From Pithys albifrons albifrons (Eukaryota; Chordata; Aves; Passeriformes; Thamnophilidae), in the NCBI RefSeq assembly GCF_047495875.1, contig NC_092462.1, positions 35,720,523 to 35,784,522 of the forward strand: a stretch of DNA of 64,000 nt. The letters are read 5' to 3'. Below are positions 36,106 to 48,954 of the stretch, piece after piece. The translations under genes were made by a program, and so were the position numbers. A model generated the notes under the pieces. That model was not told where the DNA came from. It made no database searches and saw only the letters and a list, made by a program, of their open reading frames with translations. The first letter of the stretch is position 1; every line of letters starts with the position of its first letter.

Positions 36106-39100
36106 ATCCCAAACCTGGCTGTGTTTAGAAAATAACACAAGAATGCACTTTGGGATCAGTGTGATTAGAAGGCAGTAGGTATGTTACATTTACCTTTACA
36201 GTTCTTCATCTAACTCCATACATTTTTAGCACACAACTGCAGCTGTTAACTTGGTATTCTTCCTAAAGTTTCTGACTACATACCTCTGAGTGTCTAACAA
36301 ATCACTTGTACAAATCCAGACATTGACCTGGTTTAAGGTATTTTAAAAACTAAAAGAATGAAACTTTTTTATCTCCTGTAAAAAGATGCAAAAGCAGGAC
36401 AGACAGTTTTGAAATACAGAAGTAACAGACTGATTTATGCCATTGAATTCAACAAATCACAGGATAAAACAGAGAACTCCAGAGAAAACTACTGGAGTGT
36501 CTCAAATGCACTTGTGAATTCGTCTGCATAGGTAAGTGATAACTACCACTCAAAAGCAGATCGTTACCACTATGCACCTCTAAGTGCAGAGAATTTGGCT
36601 CAGCAGAATCTTTAAGAACATTTCTTGGTACAGTTTGATGAAGAAACTCACAGCAGAAACAAAACAAATCTGAAATAATATGTAGGTACTATGTTGCCAA
36701 ATGAGATGAAAAGCCCTTGCACATTCTGTAGAGGATCGGGTCTGACTATGCTGAACAGAAATACCACATAAAAACTGTCACAATTTCCATTTCTAGATAC
36801 GCTTACTCTTAAATAATACGTATCAGACTAAGTGATTCTCTGTGATTCTGAACACAATCAAGTTGACCAGTATGCAACAGGAGATCAAGTTAATTAAAAC
36901 AAAAAAGAATTCCTTTCTATTTTCTTCTCCCTAAATCGCAATGGTCTGAAACTAATATATGCATCAACTGCATGTATATATCAACTGCATACTTCTCATC
37001 AATGAGAAAGGACTAATGTAATCCTTTTTTAAAGAAATTAGGCTGGTAAATTTTCAAAGGGGATTTCTTTTGCACAGAATTTCAAGTATAGAATTTAAAA
37101 GGACTCAGGAATTCAAGAGTTTGCTGAAAATACCAGCTTTCTTTGAAAACAACATTGATATTAACAGTTTATCCCAATGAAGATTTCAGTCAATCCTGCA
37201 ATCCCATTATTTCAATGTCCAACAAAAGTATTCTGATTGCAAACATTCAATAAGTTGCCAATTCTGTCTCACACAGTAAATAAATGCACAGAGACAGCTG
37301 CCTGAGGTTTTGGAAAGACCAAAAGCAAGATGAGAATATCTGTTACCCTGTAATGACCACCTATCAGCCAAAGCAAAAATGTTAAATATTTGCTTATTGT
37401 ATTCTGTATAATACAGCCAACGAAAGAGACTTTTATATGCAAATAAGTATATAAAAAACCAAAACACAAGATTTTCTGTGAATTATGTGTAGTAAGACAC
37501 ATTACCACATGTGAGCCAACTACTTAACTTAAAACTACTTGCAATAAGCATAGCATCAAAATTACAGTCTTTCTGAATATATTTCATACATGAATTGAGA
37601 AACTATGGATGGAATGATGAAATAATTATATACGCAGTTGCAATCATTTTAACTGTACTGGAGATTATGAAACATCTTTTCCCTTATAACACTTGTCAAA
37701 AACCTGACTGCTTGATTCGTATAGTAAAAGATTTTACAGAAGAAAGACCTGATGCAATGCTGATAAAACCTGAAACATTATTGGTTGCTCTGAAGTGCCT
37801 TTGTATCATTTTGAAATGACAACATTATGCACTATGTATTTTTATCTTAACTAGTTTTGATACTTGAGAACATGGTGGAATAAATGGACTGTCTTTTTGT
37901 TACAGAAGAACAGATTTTGGAATACATGAGCAACACAAAGCCTTCCTTTTCCAGGTGTATCTTTATTACACGCAAGAAAGATTGCAAGCTACACACTTGT
38001 CAGCAATATAAGCTACTGCAGTATTGAAATAGATGGAGGAGTAATTTTATTAGTCCTGATCCACGGGTTCTTCACCAGCCACACTAATTTCAGCATCAAA
38101 ATATGTTTCTATTTTTAATAAACTATTTTCTGAAAATGTCCATTTCACTCCTCTCAGGAGAAATTCGGCATTCTTTTCCATCCATTCTACAGAACTTTGC
38201 AACATTCTTCAATGCATAAAATAAAAATAAAAAAGTCATTTTCTTCTTGAACAGTTACACACTTTTCAAGAAAAACATATACACACACAGAGCCAAAACC
38301 AGTCTTTTGTTTAGAATTCAAATTCATCTACAGTAATTTAGAATAAGAAACAGGTCACTGACCTAAGATACAAAGATGAAGTTCCATCTTAAAAATACTG
38401 ATTAAGTAAGCTTTTCTTTCCCAGATCATTTTATATGATAAGAGCATTCTATCCAGATGAAAAGTACTGACCGGGCTCTTCAAAACAGAGTGATTTACCT
38501 TCAATGGAATTAGAGAATATTTAGGTTCAGTAGGAAAAAGTACAGTTCCAGAAGGAAAAATAAGACATCTACCACCAGATGATCACAGATCTGTGTGACA
38601 AAAACTCTGAAAAAAGAGCTCAAGACTTGCCAAGAACTATAGGGCTCATCTTTAGGCTACCCCAAAAAAGGCGGACTCACAAATCTAAGGCCTCAGGTTA
38701 CATTCAATTTGAATAAAAAGGAGTCAGACTTCAAGAGTAAAGGCTACTTTGTTGTAAAACTACCCTGCCATATGACATCAGAATACAAGAACTGTTTTCC
38801 CAAAAGGGTGGATTAATTTTCTCTGCAAGGACAACTGTAATTTCATTGTTTTAAATTACTGCTATGAAATTACACTGGTTTTAAACAAAATACAATAGCT
38901 GAACTAAAAGCTCCATATAAATACCACAATTTTTTCTAGTTTCACTGGAGAAAATAGAAGATGGGACTAAACGTACACCTGTTAACAAAAAGGGAAGTTC
39001 CAAGACCATTGAAAAGCAAGCTGGCAAGAGTATCAACGTTAAATAACCCTCATACAGACGGAGGCATCAGGATCTATAGTTAACACTTCCTACCCCCAGC

Positions 39101-39145
39101 AAGATTATTTTTTAAAGACTGATGAAACACTCAAAAGATAGAAGA
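36106..39145. other. No gene seen
   Basis: No supported gene. A 74-codon plus frame (37595-37819) has an acidic/lysine-rich end and a hydrophobic N-terminal part, but no recognisable family. Confidence 0.55.
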
Positions 39146-41300
39146 TCTCACAGAAATGCAGAATGTTTTAGGCTGGAAGAGACCTTAAAGATCACCTGGT
39201 TACAATCCTTCTGCCATGGGTAGGGAACCTTCCACTAGACCAGGTTACTCAAAGACCTGTCCAGCCTGGCCTTCAACACTTCCAGGGGTGGGCATCCACA
39301 ACTGCACTGGGCAAGCCTTTTCAGTGCCTCATCACCCTTACACACAGTAATGCATTTCTTCCTAATGTCTTATCTAAACCTACCCTTCTGCCAGTTTGAA
39401 GCCATTCCCCCTTGTTCTATCCTTACATGCCCTTGCAAAAAGCTCCTCTACAGCTTTCTTGTAGGCTCCCTTTAGGCACTGGAAGGTTTCCCTAAGCCTT
39501 CTGCTCTCCAGCCTGAACAACCCCAGCTCTCCCAGCCTGTCTTCACAGGAGAGGTGCTCCAGCCCTCTAAGCATCTTCATGACCATCCTCTGTACTTGCT
39601 CCATGTCATCCACATCCTTCTTATACTGGGGGTCCCAAAGCTGGATGCAGTACTCCAGGCAGGGTCTCACAGTGGAGTAGAGGGGTAGAATCACCTCCCT
39701 CGACCTGCTGGCCATGCTCCTTTTAATGTTGTCTAAAATACAACTGGCTCTCAGGGCTGTGAGCACGCATTGCCGGCTCATGTTGAGCTTCTCATCCACC
39801 AACACACTCGAGTCCTTCTCCCTAGAGCTGCTCTCAATCCATTCTCTGTCCAGCCTGGATTTGTGCTTGGGACTGTCCTAACACAGGTGCAGGACCTTGC
39901 ACTTGGCCTTGTTGAACTTCACAAGGTTTGCAAGGGTTCTCAAGCCTGTCAAGGGCTCTCTGGATGGCATCCCTTCCCTCCAGCGCATCATCACACTGCA
40001 CAGCTTGATATCATCAGCAAACTTGTTTAGAATGCACTCAATCCCACTGTCCATGTCAACAACAACGACATTAAACAGCATCAGTTCCGATACCAGCCCT
40101 GAGGAATACCATTCATTCTCCATTTGGACATCAAGATATTGACTGCAATCCTCTGAGTGCAGGCATTCCTCCAATTCCTTATTCACCAAATGATCTACCC
40201 ATCAAATCCATGTCTCTCCAGTTTAGAGACTACAATGTAATGCGAGACAGTGTCATATGCTCTTCTCTTATCCACCAACACTGTAATCCCATCATAGCAG
40301 TCCATCAAGTTTGTCAGGCACGATTTGTCAGTACTGAAGTCATGTTGGCTGTCACCAATCACCTTCCTTTCCAGGTCTTATCATAGTTTTCAGGAGGATC
40401 TGCTCCATGATCTTGCTAGGCACTCAGGTGAGACTGTTGTGCACCCTCCTTGCTGAACCAAGAATCTTGAGCTCCACCACTTCATGGTCACTGCAGTCAA
40501 GGCTGCCCTTCAGCTTCACATTCCCCATCACATCCATCTTGTTGCTGAGAACAAGGTTGAGCATAGAAACTCTCCTATTTGGCTCTATTTCTTGGAGAAA
40601 GAAGTTATCTTCAACACATTTCAGTGACCTCCTGGAATGCTTATACCTTGCTGTGTTGTTCTGCCCAACAGATATCAGGGTGACTGAAGTCCGCCCTGGA
40701 GACTAGGGTTTGTCAATGTGAGGTTGCTCCTGTCTGTCTCTAAGAAGACTCACTCTATTGGTCTTCCAGTCAGGTGGCCCGTAGCAGGCCCCAATATGTT
40801 ACCTGGCGCTGCTCTCCCTTTGATCCTGGTCCGTAAGCTCTCAGTCAGCTCCTCATCCATCCGTAAGTGGAGCTCCATGCACTCCAGATGGTCATCGACA
40901 GTGGAGAGTGACATGCTCTCCTCATCTCCCCTGCCTCTCCTTCCTAAAATGCCTGTATCCTTCCAATTCAACACTCCAGTCATAGGAGCCATCCCACAAC
41001 ATGCCAAGAAGATCACAGCCTGCAGATGCGTGCACATCTAACTCTTGTCTACTCCTCAAGCTACACGCATTAGCATAGTGGCATTTGAGTCCTCATGAAG
41101 TCAACTTGCTGGCTGAAATTCCTTTGTGCTGCCCTTGAGATCCTCTCCTACACACCCTCTACAGGCTCTGGCCATCTCTTGCTGGACCAAAGACATAAGA
41201 GGGGGACAGATTGATGTTTCCCTTCCCCAACAAATTTAGTTTAAGCTGTCTTCACCAGCTTAGCAAGCCTATGACCAAAGGTGCTTTTCCATATCTACCT
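39146..41300 (-). mobile_element. Large CR1 LINE copy, internally deleted (endonuclease + RT C-terminus + 3' end)
   Basis: On the minus strand, from the 5' side, about 41300-41050 resembles the CR1 region before the endonuclease. About 41040-40450 matches the endonuclease part. Next comes a junction near 40436, after which about 40430-39380 is the C-terminal half of reverse transcriptase, and about 39380-39146 is the 3' region ending in a decayed tail. The polymerase motif F-A-D-D is readable at 40009-40020 (minus), followed by K-L-C and K-C-K-V-L-H-L. Further on come 'M-L-V-D-E-K-L-N-M-S' and 'V-Q-R-M-V-M-K'. The N-terminal part of RT is missing at the junction, and a further short deletion occurs near 40258. 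Frame changes and stops break the reading frame, so it is dead. It is the longest transposon in the window. Confidence 0.93.
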
Positions 41301-44300
41301 TATCTGAAGAGACACCAAAGAAATAAAAAGTAAATTCTAACACTTCCTTGAAGTGTACAGTCCCAGTTGTAGTCTACTTTTAAATATAAAATCAATATGA
41401 TTATATTAATATCTTAATTCCTATGCACAATACAAAGCAGCAATTTTAAGTCACGAGTTTTTAAAGGCACTACTCTATATTTAAAACAGCAATTACAAGA
41501 AAAAAGATGGTTTTACAATGAAAGTTGTTTCATATCAGAAAACAAGCTGAAAATAGTCATTGCACTTATTTTTTTTCAGTGTTTTGGGCAATTTGGGGTA
41601 AAGTTCCATGCTTTAATGTCTGCATAGGTAATTTAATACATTGTAAAATTCTCCTTTTTTTCCTAACCTCAGGTTCAAAAACAAAAAGTTGTAGCGCAAA
41701 GCTCACAGGTTTCACAATTTTTCTTTATATTTCCAGTAGAAACTTCATGAATATTATATAATGTATCACTGAATAATCAGAGTATGGCATCAAGTATATA
41801 CAAAGTTGTTTTCTTTACTTCTTTTCTAGTTTTCAGATTTTTCTCCTTTTTGGCTGAAAATATTTTTCCTATGTATGATATATGTGCATATTTTACCTCA
41901 TATTTGTGTTCTTTTCACATCATTAGTGAAGTGGAGGATTTTTTAAAAACACTGGCCTCAACTGCCTTAATTTCCTCTTTTACTACAGTATTTACTTCTG
42001 ATCCTTCAATTCATTACTCTGCTCAGCAGCTTTTGAAGGGTCTCCCTGAAATGACTGAAAATAAATGACTTGGTTAGTTGAGTGACAAAGAGCAATTAAC
42101 AGCTATAAAGTTACGCTTCCCTAACGAACTATACTACATCTAAGAGTGTTCTTCCTGGATATCCCTAGAGAAAACAACACCTGCTCTGCAGGCTGCAGCA
42201 GTACTGCAAAAGCAGAATTCTTGACAAAATTGTATATATCTATGCCTCATTGAGAGAAAGTACTGTAACAGAACACCCATGGGACGGGAAAAAGCATGAT
42301 ATGAGACATTCATATCCAGAGTGCATAATCAGCACTGCCTTCAGAGTCCAACCAACAGCACACTTAAGTACTCTAACGATTTCCTAGAGTTTCAGGTCAT
42401 GCTCTTTATTGGTCCTGCACCATACAGAAAACACACTGCAAAATTTCACATTTAAATAAGCTAATCTGAAAGTCATGCACTTCTGTGAAAAAAATGAGAA
42501 ATTATTAATTAAAAGCATAAAATGTATCTTCTTTAACACAGGTATGGTCATAGAAAAGTACTAATTGTTTTTAAAATGGTATTAACTGTTCATAAAAGGG
42601 TACCTATGCAACAACAATTTTACTGAAATTAAAGGATAGAAAAGTAAAAATCCTGAAAAGTTCCTGTAGGCAGTAACTCTGAAAGTCTAATTATTCTTAA
42701 GAAACAATCTTAAACGTAGTTGGAATAGAAGAATGTTGAAAAAAAATTAAGTTTTATGCTTCAGTAAATGTTTGGAATAACAGGGTTTAGAGAAAGGTCA
42801 GATAGCTGCATAATAACTATACATGTCAGGGATAAAGGTTTTAATTCTTTTTTAGTACTCTAATGCTACATTGAAAAAATAATATAATCTATAAATATCA
42901 TGCAGGTTCAGTACTTTAAAAATTGCATTTACAGAATTAAAAAGAATTGTCTTTCAATCCAGTTGTAAAAAACACCTATAATTTGGGTCTCAGTCTAATA
43001 CAGACTAATTGTATTTAATTTTTAGCATGTAAAAGCTAGCTGTTTCATCAGTACAAAGCATCTAGGACAACTAGTCTTCCTGACAGAAAAAGGCAACCGC
43101 TTTGAAAGGATGATACATCATTCACAAAATCACAATAAAAAGCTGTTAAAAGCAGACATCTGTCTCCATGTACTATGAGTAAGTCTGCAGAAAATATGCT
43201 TATGCTAAGCTTTTACACTATTACAGTTGGAAAGATGAGCCTCAGCTTCACCTTCTGAATACCTCAGTTTCACTTCCCAATAGTTACTTGGTTAAGCAAT
43301 TGTCACTCTGATTACCACTCAACACACAAACCCAGCAGTGCTTTACCTGGAAAATGAACAAGTTTTCTTTGTTTAATAAAATTTACCCAAAGACAGTTGA
43401 ACTTTTCCAAATGCGGCTATTTCAGAAGGAATGGGAGAGGTAAAATTCTTTTTACTGGCACCCCCTTCCAGTTGCACTATTGTTGCATTTTAAATCTAAG
43501 GACCAGTTTTCAACTATAACATTAAGCAACTCCAAACAAAAAGAAACAATATATTGTTTATCAGAGTTAATTCAACCCACAACAGAATCTGCTTTCTACA
43601 AGTTAGTAAAAATAGTTCATTTACCTTTGTTCTTTTTTCCCCAGAAACAAGAATGCTGAAAAATTTTTAATGTTGGTATTTTTCTAGGCAAAATAATTCA
43701 TTATCTCAATTATAATATAGCAATACTTAATTTATATTCTACTCCCATGGAAAAACAAATTACATGCCTAGCTTCAGGTGTTGGTGAAAATAATATTTAT
43801 CATTTGAAGGACTTGAGGAAGAGAAATAGTTGAAACGTAATGACAGAAATCAGGTAAGAAAAATAAGTGGAAAGAAATTTCTGGTTTAAGGAACCATAGC
43901 AAGTGTCCTGGCATTGAACAGCATTCCTAGTTCAACACAAGCCATGAAAGTCATATCCTAATTTTATTTCTTGCCCAGTAATAATTTTAACAGAAAAATG
44001 AATACATAAATATATGTGAGCTGCACAAAGCAGGTTTCTCAACGTTTTTTTCACTGTGAGGGTGATATGTGTATCTATCCACAAAGAATTGCACAATATC
44101 TTAACATCCTTGAGAAATAGCATTCTTGTTATTAAGACTTCTCTTGACCTGATTCTTTTTATTTTCTTGAGTTCTAAGAATTTGTATACCCATGGCAAAG
44201 ATACAAATTATGACGGAAGTAGGTTTTCTGAAACTTAAAAGAAGGCATAATGGGTTGCAGAAAATAGTAGCTTGTTTCTTCACTTCTATTTTTACTGGCA

Positions 44301-47300
44301 AAACTTTTCTGAAATAAAAATTAAAATTTTCTCTTGCCTTATCAAAGGACTTTTTTCTCTCCTAGCACAAAGGAATGCAGTGAAGCTTTGAGGTAACTGA
44401 CTTCTGGGTTAAAGCAAAACTCCTCTATGAAGACTATGTTCCTAACTACCAAAGGCAACAAACACTTGTAGTGCAATAACTATCTACAGTGGAACTGATC
44501 TTGAGCACCCTACCAAGAATTACTCAGTGCTGGAAAATTTCACACATGCCATATTACTGCCAACTCATGTTGCCAGATGTGATCAAGTAAGTAACAAGAA
44601 AAAACTCAGCATGCAAGAGATGGGAAGGGAAAGAGGAAAGAAACAAAAAAGCAGGAAAGACGGAAATATTGGTCAAATCTTTCCCTAGCAAATTTCTTAA
44701 CTTGGTATAGCAGATGTAAGTCATATATATACTATTTGCAGCTGCAATGATGTACACAGTGATCAGACAAGATACTGGGCTTAGAGACATACCAGTACAG
44801 AGTACAGACCTTGCACACACCACATATTCTTACTTAAGGTAAAGATGTAAACGGCCAATCAGCAATACCAATATGGCCATCTAGAGAATGAAAGTTTATC
44901 ATTTCTCTGAGGATAATGTTAGCAATTTACCTCTGCCTGGAGTGTATTCTTAATGATTAGGGTGGAGGGAGAAATAAACTTACACGTAGTTTTAAAAGGC
45001 TCATACAAGGAGGAAAAATGGAGAAAGGTCTCTTGAAAAGGAAACTCAGGCACATGGGAAGCAGAATTTGTACTCATAGCAGACTTGCCCTTTCAAACAA
45101 GTATAGTATCCATTAAGCTCATACCCCTTTTAAACAACTCTTGCTTCTAATTGTAACTCAAATAACGTGGAAAGGAAATGACCTTTAAGGAGACAGAAAA
45201 CAGCAAAATTTCTCCCTCTCCAACTGTCACACTATTCAATGTTGAAAGGCTTAAAACATAAATGTCTTACTGATTCATCCATTTCCAAATAGTCTCACAT
45301 TGAAAAACAGAAAATACAGTCTAATGTACAGGAACATAGTTAACAAAATAAAAAGGCTTCTGTAATATTAACTAGTAACTCCTAACATAAACTTTCTCAA
45401 GTCTACTATATACACACTTGAAGAGTCTTCAGCTTGTTTTAAATACTCTCATAATCATAAAGCTGTCATGTAACAGTGATAACAATATCTAGTCTCAATC
45501 ACGTACTTTTCCATCACTGTGAGCTTTTATTTTGGTACTTTGGGGTCAAGCTCCTAATCTGTCCTTACAGGAAAGGGGAGGATGCAAATAGCCTTAAGCA
45601 AATTAAATTACATCTCTAAACAGCATTTGAAGACATATCTGCTTCCCAGAGGCTGCTTTATCTTTGAGAACCCTGAAGCAAGGGATCAATAGGAAGAGGC
45701 TGCTCTCATTTTCCTGCTCAACAGGCAAATTACTTAAATATTATGTGCACACATAGCAAAGGATATAAACATCTCAAACAGCACTTTCACTCAGTTAATT
45801 TGAAGTTTTCTTGCCAATTGCTGTCAGAAACAGACAAGGAAAAACCATCTCTTTATCCTAGAATTCTCAGTGTGTACACTCTTATTTTCCTCTCTCAATT
45901 TAATCCTTCTCTTTGCTCTTCCTCCTTTACTTAAGAAGTGAGGTTAACCATGGCTGAAAAAATACCTAAACAATACTCAAAAGCATTTGGACAGCTCTTA
46001 AGCATTATTGAAAGAGAATGCAAAATTTGTGAAATGTGTCAAATTTCTCTAAAAAACTTTATTTTTCTTTTTCATTTGAACTACAATTTAGTTACCTAGT
46101 CATAAAATTAGGATACCAACGACTGAAATATTTTTTCAAGTTTCAGGTTAACCAATGAGTAACTTAAATATATTTGGAACCTTTTCCATAATAGCAGTGA
46201 TTTTCAGTTGCTTCCGAATACTTGTACAATCAACTTTTACAAAATTGCCACTGAACATTTTTTGTTTCCGAAAGTAATGGTAATACATATCCTGCCAGCC
46301 ATAACCCATATATTTTTTTTAGTGGCTCTTGGTCAAAAATAAGCACAATGAACTAACTGCTTCATACAAGCAAGCCAACTAACTGTTCTGCACTAACTCT
46401 TCATGTGGAGTTAGTAAAAATGAGGCTTATATTAAGCTACTCCGTGCAAAGGCACTTAAGTACTTTTTTCTATAACTATACATTTTGTTCAAAGTACCAC
46501 ACAGATATATCCACATCACCTCTGCACACCAAATTCAAATACGAAAATCACTGTGTCTGTGAGCATATCCTGCTTCCTGTAGGCACTGCTCAGAAACAGG
46601 ATAAGCTTGGTTGCTTAATGCCCTGCATTATTAGAGCTATACGCTTTCTTTATTATTATTACTTCCATATCCTCACTAGCCACACACTTCTTGAGAACAT
46701 TTTGCCATGTAGATGCATTTCTAGTGTCTCCACAGGGAGATATCAGAAGGAACAGGTAAAGCAGTTACTCTCTATTTCTAATTTTTCTACATTAATCTTC
46801 ATATACATGTATCAGCTGTCGATACCAATTTTGTAGTCAGGGCTCAAATCCAGCAGATTACTCATGACTTCAGAAAAATATTACCTGTTTATCTAACTCT
46901 TCAATATAAATCTCAAATATGGATTTTCATCACATTCCTATCACTTTCATGATAGAAAAAGAGCTCAGTAAAAATTAATGTCTCCAGGAGTGATTGATGC
47001 CTGGATGACAAAATATCTTCTATTTTCATTTGGGGAGCAAAGTAATTCCAAGATTCTCTCTATGCTCACTGAAATTGATACAGGAAGAATGACATAGTGT
47101 CCATTTATCACAAACAGATTTAAGTCTTCCTAACATTCTTAACTTAAAGGAAAAACTTCTAGATTAGAGCAAAATTTAATTGCACACATGACAAACTGAA
47201 CAAGTCTCTATTTTTACAAGACTTAAAGCAAAAGAACATATAATTTTCATCTGCAGTAGAAAGAAAAAAACAAAATAAGCAAACAAAAACCCACTTTTGA

Positions 47301-48558
47301 TTTTCCTATAATCTATGTCACACCATATACGGCTAGGTATCCAACAAAAAAATCTAGAATACCTTTCCTCAAGCTTAGGTCTATAATTAGAATTAAAGAA
47401 AAAGTAAAATGAACATCTGGTCTCATCTGGGGTTTTCTGCAGTCAAAGGACTTGCATGTGAAAAAAAAATCCACCACGTGCATATACGCACACAGTAAAA
47501 AAAACCTCCTCCTGCTTCAAACAGCCACATCTTTGCCCTGCTATTTTGCTCCTTAATAAACCTAAAACACATAGCACTGGCTTTAAAAGTCCAGATATGA
47601 AGAAATTACCTGACTGTTGCTGTAATTTTTGACATCAGTGAGAATATCCTTCTAGTGTTTATGTTGTATATTTATCAACATTTTATTTTCCTGTTTCCCC
47701 TAGAGAGGCATTTGGCTTCCTTTGTTCCATTAGTTATGTAAGAAAGCAACAGAAAAGTAATCACAAGACACAACAAATATGAAAAACATGGTAATATAGT
47801 AATAAAAACAAACAGGAAAGTATATGAAAATATAAAGTATAGGAAATTACACCTTAAAACCAGAAAGCAAATATTATGCATATTTTGTCTCTCTAAACAG
47901 ACTACACATGCTAAAGATACAGGATACTAATTTAGTAACAAAAAAATTTAATTCTGTGCAGCAAGTTGTTTTTTCTTTGGTTGCTTAATCACTTGGGATG
48001 GTTTGTTGTTTTTTTTTTTTAAATTCATGCCTAAGAACTACATGTATCTCTACATGTAATCAATCACCGAAATCTATCAAGGAACACGATGCCTATTGTG
48101 AAACCACACCGCAGTATGATGCATTCATCAGTGATTTGGGGCAGCAAGGTGCTGACACAACCAAGAAATGCACAGACCACAAAAAAATTTTAGGACTGTT
48201 AAACAATTGTAAGAATTGGAAGTGCCCAATACCACTGCAGCATACACAGCAATAAACCACATATCTAGTTTTCGTTCAAGAGTTTTCATCATGTATTTTA
48301 CAGGGACTTTTTTCAATAGTCTGATAGAGTACATCATTTTCATTCCTAGGTCAGACCTCTACTTGAATTCACCACAAACCCTCAGAACCTTTCACATATA
48401 CTGTACTTCTGATACTGCTTTCCATATCAAGTTTCTCAACTTTGTTTCCTACAAAAAAAGTCTTAATGAAGACAAAATGACTGGTTACAGTTTCAAACAT
48501 TTCAGGGCAAATCATCAGATCTGATGAAAATAATTAATTTTACATCAAAAAGTCCTAA
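41301..48558. other. No confident gene
   Basis: About 7.3 kb of AT-rich DNA. The longest frame (46405-46836, 143 codons, plus) has no domain, no good start context and a size near chance expectation. The stretch 47998-48343 has moderately open frames on both strands. It could be the distal 3' untranslated part of the candidate exon described next, but this is not shown. Confidence 0.5.
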
Positions 48559-48564
48559 TTTATT
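48559..48564 (-). promoter_or_regulatory. Candidate poly(A) signal
   Basis: AATAAA on the minus strand, about 325 bases beyond the TGA of the candidate terminal exon at 48887-48954. AATAAA is common by chance in AT-rich DNA. Confidence 0.3.
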
Positions 48565-48886
48565 TTTTTTTCTTTTTTAATAAGAAAACTATACAAAAAT
48601 CCCACTGGATAAGGCTATTTTCCATCTAAAAACTGATTGCTTCTACATGCACTTAACTTAAAAGCTACTTTCATCTTCTGCTGAATTCAATAGTTATACA
48701 GTTATACAGGCATGTAAAAAACATGCAAATCTAGTTCAGAGTATTGTGTTCAGAGTAGCAGCTCCAGCTGAATGTAAGCACAAAACCTACGGGATTTGGC
48801 TGCTAAAATAAACCGGGTCCATAGTTCATGATAGTCATATTACACTTCATATAGTAAGTGCTCCCTTAGGATATAAAAAATTGAGG

Positions 48887-48954
48887 TCATGCTCTTGCTT
48901 TCTGCTCTTCTTGATTAGTTATTGCTTGTTCTTCAGTAAGCTGCTGTGAAAGAT
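48887..48954 (-). CDS. Candidate 3'-terminal coding exon, unrecognised gene
   Basis: The minus strand shows a T-rich acceptor ending TTTTTGTTGTAG and then 22 codons ending in TGA at 48887-48889. The peptide is hydrophilic and glutamine/glutamate-rich (L-S-Q-Q-L-T-E-E-Q-A-I-T-N-Q-E-E-Q, then a short basic end), like the tail of a coiled-coil protein. A stronger acceptor (TTTTTCTGCAG) about 15 bases upstream would add a few residues. AATAAA follows at 48559. A possible preceding exon at 49232-49285, with a GTAAGATT donor, ends in a compatible phase (one base, completing an AAT codon at the join). I do not recognise the protein. Chance remains quite possible given the many decoy splice sites here. 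Confidence 0.28.

Noticed and set aside
40407..41041. Plus-strand frames of 99 and 107 codons
   Set aside because: They are antisense to the CR1 endonuclease region.
46405..46836. 143-codon plus frame as a gene
   Set aside because: No recognisable domain, poor start context, cysteine/tyrosine-rich noise-like composition, and length within chance.
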